Part shown: piece after piece, positions 1 through 10,433 of the stretch
Numbering within the stretch: the first letter of the stretch is position 1
Layout of the letters: the number at the start of each line of letters is the position of its first letter
Program-made: the position numbers and the translations under genes
Assembly (NCBI GenBank): GCA_943325205.2
Contig: CALPOM020000005.1
Span: 1 to 57,530 of the forward strand
From: Thermoflexus hugenholtzii JAD2
GTDB lineage: Bacteria; Pseudomonadota; Gammaproteobacteria; Burkholderiales; Burkholderiaceae
Reading direction: 5' to 3'
Length of the DNA stretch: 57,530 nucleotides
Notes under the pieces: model-generated
Databases searched by the model: none
Seen by the model: the letters and a program-made list of their open reading frames with translations, nothing else
Told to the model about the DNA's origin: nothing

Positions 1-753
1 CCTGACCCAGGTCCAGTTACTGCTAACGTGACTTTAGCAAGTGATTATCGCTACAGGGGTATTACCCAGGGTAATTTCCGACCAGCAATACAAGGTGGAT
101 TTGATTACGCCCATGCGAGCGGTTTTTATATTGGCAACTGGAATTCAAGCATTAGTTGGATTAGTGATGGTTACTCAGGAACCTCTCCAGCCCCTTCTGC
201 GCCAATTGAAATGGATTTCTATGGGGGCTATAAAACAGAAGTAGCCGAAGGCGTAACTCTAGACGCTGGGCTCTTACAGTATTACTATGCGTCAAGAAAC
301 ATTCCCAAATATACGTTGTCAGCCTGTAAAACTGCAGGAACTAGAAATGCTTGCGGTATTGATCCAAACACCACGGAAGCTTATTTGGCTGCAACATACC
401 AATTTGCCACGTTGAAGTACTCTTACGCACTGACTGATCTTTTTGGAATTTATGACAGTAAAGGTGCCAGTTATATCGATTTAGCACTGAACTACGATAC
501 CGGTTTTGAGGGTATTACTCTAAATGGGCATGTAGGGAAGCAAATGATCTCAACTAAAACTGATGGGGTTGATTACTCTTACACGGATTGGAAAATCGGT
601 TTAACAAAGGATTTAGGAAATGGCTTAAACGTAGCTGTTGCCTATATAGGAACGAATGCTAAACAGGCGGCATATTATGTTTCTTCCGGCGGAACTAGTA
701 CTAAAAACACTGGCCAAGGCACAGGCTTTATTTCTCTGACTAAAACCTTTTAA
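1..753 (+). CDS. TorF-family putative outer-membrane porin, 5'-truncated by window edge
   Basis: Frame is open from base 1 (PDPGPVTANVTLASDYRYRGITQGN...); N-terminal 'xxSDYxxRGxxQ' motif, beta-strand-rich, C-terminal aromatic residue (TKTF). Confidence 0.8.
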   Translation, partial: PDPGPVTANVTLASDYRYRGITQGNFRPAIQGGFDYAHASGFYIGNWNSSISWISDGYSGTSPAPSAPIEMDFYGGYKTEVAEGVTLDAGLLQYYYASRNIPKYTLSACKTAGTRNACGIDPNTTEAYLAATYQFATLKYSYALTDLFGIYDSKGASYIDLALNYDTGFEGITLNGHVGKQMISTKTDGVDYSYTDWKIGLTKDLGNGLNVAVAYIGTNAKQAAYYVSSGGTSTKNTGQGTGFISLTKTF

Positions 754-1116
<363 letters not shown>

Positions 1117-1132
1117 AAAGGAGCATTAGATT

Positions 1133-2608
1133 ATGAAACATTGGATCAATAAACTCATCGTCTCAAGTGCATTACTTTTTAGTTTGGGTGTGGCTACACT
1201 TGCACCAAACTCTCTTGTATATGCCGCTGATGACAAAGCTGCTCCAGTTGCGGCAGCTTCTGCTGCGCCAGCTGCTGCAGAAGCCCCTGCAGTTCCGGTT
1301 CCAAATAAAGGCGATACTGCTTGGTTGCTAGTTTGTACAGCATTAGTCATCATGATGACAGTACCAGCCCTTGGACTTTTCTATGGGGGCCTAGTACGTA
1401 AGAAAAATATGCTGTCGGTTTTGATGCAATGCTTGGTAGTTTTTTCTTTAATCATGGTTCTCTGGGCTATTTACGGCTACAGTATCGCGTTTACGGAAGG
1501 CAATGCATTTTTTGGAGGATTTGATCGGCTATTTTTAGCTGGAATCACGCCTGAGTCAGTTGCAGCTACTTTTAGTAAAGGCGTTTATGTTCCTGAACTA
1601 GCTTATATGGTATTCCAAGCAGCATTTGCAGCGATTACAGTCTGTTTAATTATTGGAGCTTTTGTCGAACGGATTAAATTTTCTGCAGTTCTCTTGTTTG
1701 CGGTTTTGTGGTTTACATTCAGTTATTTACCAATTGCTCACATGGTTTGGTTCTGGCCTGGCCCTGATGCATTTACCGATGCCGCTGCCGGCGAAAAAGC
1801 CTTGGCAACAGCTGGTTGGTTATTTCAAATGGGAGCACTCGATTTTGCAGGTGGAACGGTGGTTCATATCAACGCAGCGGTTGCGGGCTTGGTTGGTGCA
1901 TACGTTGTTGGCAAGCGTGTTGGTTATGGTCGTGAACCATTTAAGCCACATAGTCTGACTTTAACCATGGTTGGTGCATCTCTACTGTGGGTAGGTTGGT
2001 TTGGTTTTAATGCTGGATCGGCTCTAGAAGCAAATGGGAGCGCTGCACTGGCCTTTGCAAATACTTTAATGGCCACTGCCGCTGCTGTCTTGTCTTGGAT
2101 TTTAGCCGAGTGGGCACTTAAAGGTAAGCCATCTATGTTAGGCGCAGCATCTGGAGCAGTTGCCGGCTTAGTGGCAGTTACCCCAGCAGCAGGATTTGTT
2201 GGGATCATGGGTGCTTTAATTATTGGCTTAATTGCTGGAATACTCTGTTTTTGGGGTGTTACAGGCTTGAAGAAAATGTTAAAGATTGATGACAGTTTGG
2301 ACGTTTTCGGAGTTCATGGTGTTGGTGGTGTAACGGGTGCCATATTGACAGGGGTATTTTGTTCCCCGTCTTTAGGAGGTACAGGGATTTACGATTACGT
2401 TGCTAATGCAGTGGCCCCGGATTATGACATTGCTGCGCAAGTCCTAATCCAACTGCAAGCCGTGGCAACAACCATTGTATGGTCTGGAGTAGTCGCATTT
2501 ATTTGCTACAAAGTAGTGGATGTTTTAGTTGGACTACGAGTTACGGAAGAAGAAGAGCGCGAGGGTTTAGATATTACCTCTCATGGTGAGACTGCTTACG
2601 AGATGTAA
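1133..2608 (+). CDS. amtB: Ammonium transporter with N-terminal signal peptide
   Basis: Amt family hallmarks (DFAGGTVVHINAAVAGLVGAYVVGKR, DSLDVFGVHGVGGVTGAI). Confidence 0.97.
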   Translation: MKHWINKLIVSSALLFSLGVATLAPNSLVYAADDKAAPVAAASAAPAAAEAPAVPVPNKGDTAWLLVCTALVIMMTVPALGLFYGGLVRKKNMLSVLMQCLVVFSLIMVLWAIYGYSIAFTEGNAFFGGFDRLFLAGITPESVAATFSKGVYVPELAYMVFQAAFAAITVCLIIGAFVERIKFSAVLLFAVLWFTFSYLPIAHMVWFWPGPDAFTDAAAGEKALATAGWLFQMGALDFAGGTVVHINAAVAGLVGAYVVGKRVGYGREPFKPHSLTLTMVGASLLWVGWFGFNAGSALEANGSAALAFANTLMATAAAVLSWILAEWALKGKPSMLGAASGAVAGLVAVTPAAGFVGIMGALIIGLIAGILCFWGVTGLKKMLKIDDSLDVFGVHGVGGVTGAILTGVFCSPSLGGTGIYDYVANAVAPDYDIAAQVLIQLQAVATTIVWSGVVAFICYKVVDVLVGLRVTEEEEREGLDITSHGETAYEM

Positions 2609-2628
2609 TTTAAGCCGGTAGTCAATAG

Positions 2629-2658
2629 ATGGGCATCATTAATTGATGCCCATTTTTC
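2629..2658 (+). terminator. Rho-independent terminator downstream of amtB
   Basis: ATGGGCATCA-loop-TGATGCCCAT stem followed by TTTTTC. Confidence 0.75.
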
Positions 2659-2694
2659 ATTTTAGGGCAACATAAATTGATAAAAACACCTATT

Positions 2695-2731
2695 TTGATC
2701 TACTTCCCTAAAAGTTAAATACAATAGAGGA
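2695..2731 (+). promoter_or_regulatory. Putative sigma70 promoter of gshA (TTGATC-N19-TACAAT), -10 ends 6 nt before the ATG
   Basis: TACAAT at 2720-2725, AGAGGA, ATG at 2732. Confidence 0.45.
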
Positions 2732-4024
2732 ATGGTCCCACATTTAATTACCGCCTTAACAGGTCCTTTGCTTGATCTTGAGAAAAAAATTCTTGATGCC
2801 ACACCAACTATCGAGCGTTGGTTTCGGTTGGAATGGCAAGATCACACGCCCCCTTTTTACTGCTCGGTTGACTTGAGAAACTCGGGTTTTAAATTAGCGC
2901 CAGTTGATACGAATTTATTTCCGGGTGGATTTAATAACCTATCCAATGAAATGCTGCCACTTGCGGTGCAAGCGGCAATGGCCTCTATAGAAAAAATTTG
3001 CCCCGAAGCACGTAATTTACTCTTGATACCAGAACGTCATACGAGAAATACTTTTTATTTACAAAATGTCGCTCGCTTAGCGGTAATTTTGAGGCAGACA
3101 GGGCTTAATGTTCGATTAGGAAGTTTGTCCGACGAAATCACTAAACCTACTACCATCGAGTTGCCAGATGGGCAGCGTTTGGTATTAGAGCCACTCAGTC
3201 GAATTGGCTTAAAGGGGCGTCGTTTAGGATTAAAAGATTTTGATCCCTGCGCCATATTACTCAATAATGACTTATCGGCTGGGGTTCCACCTATTTTAAA
3301 GAACTTGCATGAGCAATACGTATTACCCCCCTTACATGCTGGTTGGTCGACACGACGTAAATCGAATCATTTTGCTTGTTACGATGATGTGATCAAAAAG
3401 TTTTCTAAAATTTTAGATATTGATCCTTGGATATTAAACCCCTACTTTGCCACAGTTAAAGATGTGGACTTTAATGCGCGCGTTGGAGAAGAAGAGTTAC
3501 AAGAAACTGCCGCTGGACTTCTTAAAAAAGTGGCTAAAAAATATAAGCAAATGGGCATTAAAGAAAAACCCTACTTAGTTGTGAAGCCAGATGCTGGAAC
3601 ATATGGCATGGGGATTATGACGATTCATGATGCGAGCGAATTAAAAGACTTGAATCGTCGTGAACGTAACAAGATGAGTGTCATCAAAGAAGGTTTAGAG
3701 GTTGCTCATGTGATTATTCAAGAAGGGGTTCACACCTTAGAAAAGATCAATGAGGCAGTTGCTGAGCCAGTGGTGTATATGATTGATCGCTATGTAGTCG
3801 GTGGATTTTACCGAGTGCATACTGGTCGTGGTCCTAATGAGAGTTTGAATGCACCCGGTATGCATTTTGTGCCTTTGGCATTTGAGCAAAATGCCATCCC
3901 TGACATTACCGCCAAGCCTGGCAGTACGATACCCAACCGGTTTTATATTTATGGGGTAGTTGCTCGCTTAGCCTTATTAGCGGCATCAATAGAGTTGGAA
4001 CGTACTGATCCGCATATCGAGTGA
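2732..4024 (+). CDS. gshA: Glutamate--cysteine ligase (beta-proteobacterial/ferrooxidans type)
   Basis: Protein character (WFRLEWQDHTPPFYCSVDLRNSGFKLAPVDTNLFPGGFNNL) and adjacency to gshB. Confidence 0.92.
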   Translation: MVPHLITALTGPLLDLEKKILDATPTIERWFRLEWQDHTPPFYCSVDLRNSGFKLAPVDTNLFPGGFNNLSNEMLPLAVQAAMASIEKICPEARNLLLIPERHTRNTFYLQNVARLAVILRQTGLNVRLGSLSDEITKPTTIELPDGQRLVLEPLSRIGLKGRRLGLKDFDPCAILLNNDLSAGVPPILKNLHEQYVLPPLHAGWSTRRKSNHFACYDDVIKKFSKILDIDPWILNPYFATVKDVDFNARVGEEELQETAAGLLKKVAKKYKQMGIKEKPYLVVKPDAGTYGMGIMTIHDASELKDLNRRERNKMSVIKEGLEVAHVIIQEGVHTLEKINEAVAEPVVYMIDRYVVGGFYRVHTGRGPNESLNAPGMHFVPLAFEQNAIPDITAKPGSTIPNRFYIYGVVARLALLAASIELERTDPHIE

Positions 4025-4977
4025 GTATGATGAAACTTCTGTTCATCGCCGATCCGCTAGAAGATTTGAAGATTGAAAAAGACACAACCCTAGCTATGAT
4101 GATTGCGGGACAAAAAGCAAGTCATGCAATTTATTTTGGCAAAGCGCAAACCCTCCACAGTACAGGAGCTAAAGTCCAAATCCTTGCGCAGCGTTTAGAA
4201 ATCAATTTAACGCAAAGCCCATGGTACAAAATTGTTAGTGAATCGGTCGAAGACCTTGTAAATTTTGACGCAGTCTTAATGCGACAAGACCCACCCTTTT
4301 CAGTTGAGTATTTAACGAATACTTGGCTTCTGTCGCAGGCAGAAAGAGCGGGCGCCAGAGTCTTTAATTCGCCAACAGCACTGCGTGAGCACTCAGAAAA
4401 AGTTGCTATTTTAGAGTTTGCTAAATGGATCACGCCAACCTTGATTACCCGTTCACTAGCGCAGATCAAAGATTTTCATCAGCTACATCAGGATATTGTG
4501 ATTAAGCCGCTGGATGGTATGGGGGGTATGGGTATTTTTCGGGTTGGCCCTGATGGCACTAATTTGGCTAGTATTGTGGAGACTTTAGGCCAAAATGGCG
4601 AACGATCCTTAATGGCCCAGCGATATTTATCAGAAATCAAAGATGGCGATAAGCGCTTATTACTGATCAATGGCAAACCAGTTCCATTCGTTTTGGCAAG
4701 GATTCCTCAAAAAGGTGATATTCGCGGGAATTTAGCGGCCGGCGGTATCGGGCAGGCTAGACCTCTTGGCCCTACAGAAATAGCAATTGCCAATGAACTA
4801 GGACCGGAACTGGTTAGGAGAGGCTTGTTCTTAGTTGGCGTAGATATTATCGGTAGTCACTTAACTGAGATTAATGTAACGAGTCCAACTTGTTTTGTGG
4901 AGATCACTCAACAGACAGGTTTTGATGTGGCTAAATTTTGGTTAGAAGAACTTGAAATGCAAATAATGAGAGGGTAA
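4021..4977 (+). CDS. gshB: Glutathione synthetase
   Basis: MKLLFIADPLEDLKIEKDTTLAMM, ATP-grasp motifs (IVIKPLDGMGGMGIFRV, EINVTSPT). Confidence 0.97.
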   Translation: MSMMKLLFIADPLEDLKIEKDTTLAMMIAGQKASHAIYFGKAQTLHSTGAKVQILAQRLEINLTQSPWYKIVSESVEDLVNFDAVLMRQDPPFSVEYLTNTWLLSQAERAGARVFNSPTALREHSEKVAILEFAKWITPTLITRSLAQIKDFHQLHQDIVIKPLDGMGGMGIFRVGPDGTNLASIVETLGQNGERSLMAQRYLSEIKDGDKRLLLINGKPVPFVLARIPQKGDIRGNLAAGGIGQARPLGPTEIAIANELGPELVRRGLFLVGVDIIGSHLTEINVTSPTCFVEITQQTGFDVAKFWLEELEMQIMRG

Positions 4978-4978
4978 G

Positions 4979-5395
4979 ATGGCTGGGATTTTGATAGTTG
5001 CTCACACGCCAATTGCAAGTGCGATTTTAGAATTCGTGGAGCATGTGTATAGTTCGGTACCAGATCAAGTTTTTGCAGTTGATGTTTCTGCGCATGAAGA
5101 TACCAAATTGATCACTCAAAGACTCCTAGAAAGAATTGAACAAATGCAATCTTCTAGTGAGGTTTTAATTTTGACGGATATTATGGGCGCTACACCATCA
5201 AATGTAGCTAGTAAATTATCTTCATCGGGCTCCACGGGTAAAGTGTTGCAAATTATTACAGGGTTGAATTTACCCATGTTGCTGCGCGCCATTAGTCATC
5301 GTCACGAACCTCTTGATGAGATCGTAGAAAAAGCGCTACAAGGTGGCCAACAAGGAGTTATTCGTATTCGAGACTTATCCAAAGCGATTCCTTAA
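4979..5395 (+). CDS. PTS EIIA component, mannose family
   Basis: MAGILIVAHTPIASAILEFVEHVY; phospho-His context VAHTPIA; ILTDIMGATPSNVA. Confidence 0.93.
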   Translation: MAGILIVAHTPIASAILEFVEHVYSSVPDQVFAVDVSAHEDTKLITQRLLERIEQMQSSSEVLILTDIMGATPSNVASKLSSSGSTGKVLQIITGLNLPMLLRAISHRHEPLDEIVEKALQGGQQGVIRIRDLSKAIP

Positions 5396-5414
5396 TCATT
5401 TCTTAATCCATTTC

Positions 5415-5684
5415 ATGCCAACACAATCAATTACTATTATTAATAAACTTGGGTTGCACGCGCGCGCCTCTGCCAAACTGACCCAACTTGCTGGACAATT
5501 TCCTTGTGAAATTACCCTTGAAAGAAAGGGGCGCCAAATCAATGCAAAAAGTATTATGGGTGTCATGATGTTGGCTGCAGGCATTGGTTCGGAAGTCATT
5601 TTAGAAACGCGTGGCGAAAATGCGGAAGAGGCAATGCAGGCATTAATTGACTTAATTAATGATCGTTTTGGCGAAGGCGAGTAA
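5415..5684 (+). CDS. ptsH: HPr phosphocarrier protein
   Basis: NKLGLHARAS (His15) and INAKSIMGVMML (Ser46); start trimmed from the ORF-track start at 5343 to the ATG at 5415. Confidence 0.95.
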   Translation: MPTQSITIINKLGLHARASAKLTQLAGQFPCEITLERKGRQINAKSIMGVMMLAAGIGSEVILETRGENAEEAMQALIDLINDRFGEGE

Positions 5685-5734
5685 TGCAACGTGCGACTCC
5701 ATATAGAGCTCAAATCTATGCGAGGGTATAGTTA

Positions 5735-7483
5735 ATGAGCTTTGCACTCCATGGACTCTCAGTCTCTAACGGTGTAGCAATTGGCCATGCCTTAACGATT
5801 TCAGCAGCGTCTCTAGATGTAACTCATCAATTTATTGCAAGCGGCTCTGAAGAGCAGGAAGTAGTTCGACTACAGCAGGCATTTGAATTAGCCATGCAAG
5901 AATTACATGATCTAAAAGATCGTTTACCAGAGGATGCCCCAGAAGAGATGAGCGCATTCTTAGATGTGCATCGTTTAATCTTAGAGGATATTGACTTACG
6001 GCAAAAGCCAGAAGCACTTATTTTAAAAAGACGTTATAACGCGGCTTGGGCATTAACGACTGTTTTAGACGAGTTATTACTTGCTTTTGAGGAGATTGAT
6101 GATCCCTATTTAAAAGAGCGCGGAGCAGATTTTCGGCAAGTCATCGAGCGTGTATTGTATGCCCTTAATGGCTCATCGGAATTAAGTTTGGCCCCTTTAT
6201 ATCAGAAGCTAGATCGCCAATCAGCGGATGCAATTATTGTTGCACAAGATATTGCCCCGCATGACATGATGCGTTTTAAAGAACTTAATTTCTGTGCTTT
6301 TGTGACAGACTTTGGTGGAAAAAATTCGCACACTGCTATCGTTGCAAGAAGTCTAGATATACCTGCTGCGGTGGGCGTTAAACATGCTAGCGAGATTATT
6401 CAGCAAGATGACTTATTGATTGTAGACGGGGATAAGGGAATCGTCATTGTTGATCCATCACCGATGATATTAGAGGCTTACCGACAACGTCAGGCAGAAA
6501 TCAAATTTTCTAAAGAACAATTACAGTTATTAAAATACACTCCGACTAAAACTATTGATGGCCAGCAAATTACGCTTATGGCTAATATAGAAACTCCTGA
6601 AGATGCTCCTGATGCATTAGACAGTGGGGCTGTGGGAGTAGGCTTGTATCGCTCCGAATTTTTATTTATGAACCGAAAAGGTGGTTTACCCGAAGAAGAG
6701 GAACAGTACCGCGCCTATGTGAAGACCATTGAGGCGATGTATGGCTTACCTGTTAATATTCGAACCATTGATATTGGGGCAGATAAAAATTTAGATAACG
6801 AAGATCATAAATTATCTTCAAATATTTCACCGCTGGGTTTACGCGGTATTCGCTGGTCATTATCTGAGCCGGAAATATTTTTAACACAACTCCGAGCGAT
6901 ATTGCGTGCATCCGCGCATGGTAAAGCGCAAATATTAATACCCATGTTGGCCCAGGCGCATGAGATTGAGTTAACCTTAGAATTAATTGGCGAAGCCAAA
7001 CGACAGTTAGAGCAGCGCCAGCAAGCCTACAATACAGATATCAAAATCGGGGCGATGATTGAAATTCCGGCCGCAGCTTTGATCATGCCTTTATTTTTAA
7101 AATATTTTGACTTTGTATCAATTGGCACTAATGATTTAATTCAATATACGCTTGGGATTGATCGGGCAGACAATGCAGTGGCTCATTTGTACGACCCGTT
7201 ACATCCGGCAATACTAAAACTGATTTATGACATTATTCAAGCTGCCAAAAAAGAAAATATTCCTGTTTCTGTTTGTGGCGAAATGGCTGGAGATTCCCAA
7301 TTAACTCGGTTATTACTGGCGATGGGCTTAACAGATTTTTCGATGCATTCAAGCCAATTATTAACTGTGAAGCGAGAGATATTAAAGGCTTATATTGCCG
7401 ACTTGACCCAGCAATTGCCACCAATTTTAAGTACCTATGAGCCAGAATTATTAAATGCTTTAGTAACAAATCTCAATAAGTAG
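5735..7483 (+). CDS. ptsI: PTS enzyme I (phosphoenolpyruvate-protein phosphotransferase)
   Basis: GGKNSHTAIVARSLDIPAAVG, SIGTNDLIQYTLGIDR, CGEMAGD. Confidence 0.97.
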   Translation: MSFALHGLSVSNGVAIGHALTISAASLDVTHQFIASGSEEQEVVRLQQAFELAMQELHDLKDRLPEDAPEEMSAFLDVHRLILEDIDLRQKPEALILKRRYNAAWALTTVLDELLLAFEEIDDPYLKERGADFRQVIERVLYALNGSSELSLAPLYQKLDRQSADAIIVAQDIAPHDMMRFKELNFCAFVTDFGGKNSHTAIVARSLDIPAAVGVKHASEIIQQDDLLIVDGDKGIVIVDPSPMILEAYRQRQAEIKFSKEQLQLLKYTPTKTIDGQQITLMANIETPEDAPDALDSGAVGVGLYRSEFLFMNRKGGLPEEEEQYRAYVKTIEAMYGLPVNIRTIDIGADKNLDNEDHKLSSNISPLGLRGIRWSLSEPEIFLTQLRAILRASAHGKAQILIPMLAQAHEIELTLELIGEAKRQLEQRQQAYNTDIKIGAMIEIPAAALIMPLFLKYFDFVSIGTNDLIQYTLGIDRADNAVAHLYDPLHPAILKLIYDIIQAAKKENIPVSVCGEMAGDSQLTRLLLAMGLTDFSMHSSQLLTVKREILKAYIADLTQQLPPILSTYEPELLNALVTNLNK

Positions 7484-7495
7484 TTCGGTATAGAT

Positions 7496-8263
7496 TTAAA
7501 TCGGCAATCGATCCTGACACACTACACAATGCGGATTTCTAGGAAGTTGGATTTGATGCATTTGCGTATGTAGTGCGTCCCAAATACCAAGTTTTCCAAT
7601 CATTGGCGCGCCCGATTCAGTGATCACTTGCAAAGCTTGAGCGGCTTGGATAGAGCCTATGATTCCGACTAGAGGAGAAAATACACCCATACTTGAGCAG
7701 TTTGCTTCTTCAAATGATTCTGCTGGTGAAAACAGGCAAGCATAACAAGGAGAGTCTGCACGGCGCGTATCAAATACTGAAAACTGCCCATCAAACTGAA
7801 TTGCAGCCCCAAAAATTAGAGGTTTACGATGTTTGACGCAAGCCGAATTGATCATTTGTCGGGTTCTAAAATTATCAGTACAGTCAATGACGATAGTGGC
7901 ACTAGGTATCAATTCATCTAATAAGGTGGGGTCTGCTCTTTGATACACCGGGATGACTTCAACATGGGGGTTCAGGCGATTTAACATTGTTTGAGTTGAG
8001 AGCACTTTGGGCTGCCCAATCCGGGGAGTATCGTGCATGATCTGCCGTTGCAAATTGGTCAGATCAACCACATCATCATCAATGATAGTCAGCTTACCAA
8101 TACCAGACGCAACCAGGTAGGGTGCGCACGCGCTTCCAAGTCCACCTGCCCCGATGATCAGGACATGGGCAGCACCAATCTTTTTTTGACCTTCGATACC
8201 GATGGCATCTAAGAGAATATGCCGGGAATACCTTAAAAGTTCTTGATCTTCCATGAAAGCCAA
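7496..8263 (-). CDS. moeB: HesA/MoeB/ThiF family adenylyltransferase
   Basis: RYSRHILLDAIGIEGQKKI, GAGGLGSACAPYL, Zn-binding CxxC pairs. Confidence 0.9.
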   Translation of the reverse strand: MAFMEDQELLRYSRHILLDAIGIEGQKKIGAAHVLIIGAGGLGSACAPYLVASGIGKLTIIDDDVVDLTNLQRQIMHDTPRIGQPKVLSTQTMLNRLNPHVEVIPVYQRADPTLLDELIPSATIVIDCTDNFRTRQMINSACVKHRKPLIFGAAIQFDGQFSVFDTRRADSPCYACLFSPAESFEEANCSSMGVFSPLVGIIGSIQAAQALQVITESGAPMIGKLGIWDALHTQMHQIQLPRNPHCVVCQDRLPI

Positions 8264-8280
8264 GTGGCTAAGCAGACCTA

Positions 8281-9714
8281 TTATTCAAGTTTTGACTTGG
8301 AGCGAATGAAGGTTTGTCCTAACAGATAGGCCTTGGCCTGTTGGAGCATAAAGTCATCCACTGAGCCAAACTCGGGCAGCTTCTTATTCTTTTCTTTGAG
8401 GCGATCTTCAGGAGTCATCAAGGCATTTTTCTCTTCTAATGCTTGGAGTTCAGCCATGCGACGTTTCTCACGATCTGACAAAACTTGATCTTCGGCTTTT
8501 TGTTTATTTTTGAGATGATTCTCGCTATCAATTTCGCGTGTAATTAACACGTCATAGGGGTCACCTTCTGGATTTTGATCTACAGCAATATCCGGCTTGA
8601 TACCATATGCCTGTATTGATCTGCCATTGGGTGTGTAATAGTAGGCAGTTGTTATTTTGAGAGCGGTATCAGAAGTAATTTGACGCACTGTTTGAACCGA
8701 TCCCTTACCAAAGGTAGTTTTACCCATAATCGTTGCACGTTTCAGATCTTGTAATGCGCCTGAAACAATTTCTGAGGCTGACGCAGAATAGGCATTAGTG
8801 AGAACGACTAAGGGGATTTTTTTAAAAATAGCTGGCACATTAGATAGGGCATCGCCGCCCTCGGAAAGACGATAATTAGCAGGTTCAGCTTTATAGACTT
8901 GTTTACTACTAGCTGATTGGCCTTTGGTTGAAACGATCGTCGAGCCTGAAGGTAAAAAAGCTGCAGAAACTCCAACAGCCCCTTGGAGGATGCCACCGCC
9001 ATTATTTCGTAGATCAAGAACAACGCCCTTGATATCAGGGTTTGCTTGATAAGCCTCGGTAAGGCGCTTAGCCAAGTCGGGCACAGTTCTTTCTTGAAAA
9101 CTAGTAATTCGTACCCACAGAATAGCGTTGTCAATGAGCTTGGATTTTACTGATTGGACCTTAATTTCTGCGCGCGTGATAGTGATCGGAAAAGTCCGCT
9201 CCTCAGACTTACGGTAAATTGTGAGTGTAATTTTTGTTCCGGGCGCGCCGCGCATTTTACGTACGGCTTGATCGAGTGTCATGCCGCGGACAGGCTTATC
9301 ATCAAGGCGAGTAATTAAGTCGCCAGATTGAATACCGGCTTTAGCGGCTGGGGAATCCTCAATCGGGTTCATGACTTTAACTAAGCCATCTTCAGAGGAG
9401 ATCTCTATACCAAGGCCTGCAAAACGGCCTTGTGTTTGTTCTTGCATGTCTGAGAAATCTTTTGTATCCAAGAACGCCGAATGGGGGTCAAGACTGTTAA
9501 CCATGCCCTTAACTGCATCGGTTAAAAGTTTTTTATCTTCAATAGGTTCAACGTACTCTCTTTTAACACTTCCAAATACGGAAGTAAATAAGCGAAGTTC
9601 TTCTAGCGGTAAAGCGGCATTTTGTTGAGCTACGGCGGTGACCTGCCAGGTAATAACAACTCCGGCAATAGCACCAATTGCAATGAAGAGGGTATTTTTT
9701 AGTATTGGGCGCAT
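8281..9714 (-). CDS. ctpA: S41 family C-terminal processing peptidase
   Basis: PDZ domain plus S41 catalytic Ser/Lys motif (NAYSASASEIVSGAL...GKTTFGKGSVQ). Confidence 0.93.
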   Translation of the reverse strand: MRPILKNTLFIAIGAIAGVVITWQVTAVAQQNAALPLEELRLFTSVFGSVKREYVEPIEDKKLLTDAVKGMVNSLDPHSAFLDTKDFSDMQEQTQGRFAGLGIEISSEDGLVKVMNPIEDSPAAKAGIQSGDLITRLDDKPVRGMTLDQAVRKMRGAPGTKITLTIYRKSEERTFPITITRAEIKVQSVKSKLIDNAILWVRITSFQERTVPDLAKRLTEAYQANPDIKGVVLDLRNNGGGILQGAVGVSAAFLPSGSTIVSTKGQSASSKQVYKAEPANYRLSEGGDALSNVPAIFKKIPLVVLTNAYSASASEIVSGALQDLKRATIMGKTTFGKGSVQTVRQITSDTALKITTAYYYTPNGRSIQAYGIKPDIAVDQNPEGDPYDVLITREIDSENHLKNKQKAEDQVLSDREKRRMAELQALEEKNALMTPEDRLKEKNKKLPEFGSVDDFMLQQAKAYLLGQTFIRSKSKLE

Positions 9715-9718
9715 GCTC

Positions 9719-10411
9719 TTAATCCAAATAATAGTGTCGTATAGGTTTTAAATTATCGTTCAATTCGTAAATTAATGGGCGCCCGTTGGGAATATTTATA
9801 TCCATAATATCCGTATCAGAGACTTCGTCAAGATATTTAACTATGGCGCGAATGCTGTTTCCATGAGCAGTGATGAGGGGTTTTTTCCCGGCGAGGAGGG
9901 ACGGGGCAATGGATTCATTCCAAAGGGGTAGAACCCGGTGGACGGTATCTTTAAGGCATTCACCACGGGGTATTTCTGCCAAGTTCATTTTTTTATTGTA
10001 CCTAGGATCTAGGTGCAGTTTTTGCTGATCTTCAAGGCTAATTTCAGGGGGGCGAACATCGTACGACCGGCGCCAGATATGAACTTGTTCAGCCCCATAT
10101 TTTTCAGCTGTTTCCGCTTTATTCAGGCCTGCCAAGTTACCATAATGACGCTCATTCAAGCGCCAGTGGTGTACGGTGGGAAGCCACATATAGTCCATCA
10201 CTTGTTGGACCTGCCACAAAGTTTCAATAGCCCTGCGAAGAACTGAGGTATAGGCTAAATCAAAACTAAAGCCGTTAGCAAGCAGTTTTTTACCTGCATC
10301 CCTTGCTTGTTCCTTACCAACAGGGGTTAAATCGACATCAACCCAACCTGTAAAACGATTTTCGAGGTTCCATTTGGACTCCCCATGGCGAATAAGTACT
10401 AACTGTTTCAT
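9719..10411 (-). CDS. gpmA: 2,3-bisphosphoglycerate-dependent phosphoglycerate mutase
   Basis: [27 protein letters not shown]. Confidence 0.97.
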   Translation of the reverse strand: MKQLVLIRHGESKWNLENRFTGWVDVDLTPVGKEQARDAGKKLLANGFSFDLAYTSVLRRAIETLWQVQQVMDYMWLPTVHHWRLNERHYGNLAGLNKAETAEKYGAEQVHIWRRSYDVRPPEISLEDQQKLHLDPRYNKKMNLAEIPRGECLKDTVHRVLPLWNESIAPSLLAGKKPLITAHGNSIRAIVKYLDEVSDTDIMDINIPNGRPLIYELNDNLKPIRHYYLD

Positions 10412-10433
10412 AACATCATTCTATAATTGTGAA
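10412..10433. promoter_or_regulatory. Putative compact bidirectional promoter between gpmA (-) and the rhodanese gene (+)
   Basis: 22-bp gap holds TATAAT on + (10422-10427) and TAGAAT on - (10423-10418), each ending exactly 6 nt before its ATG. Confidence 0.5.
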
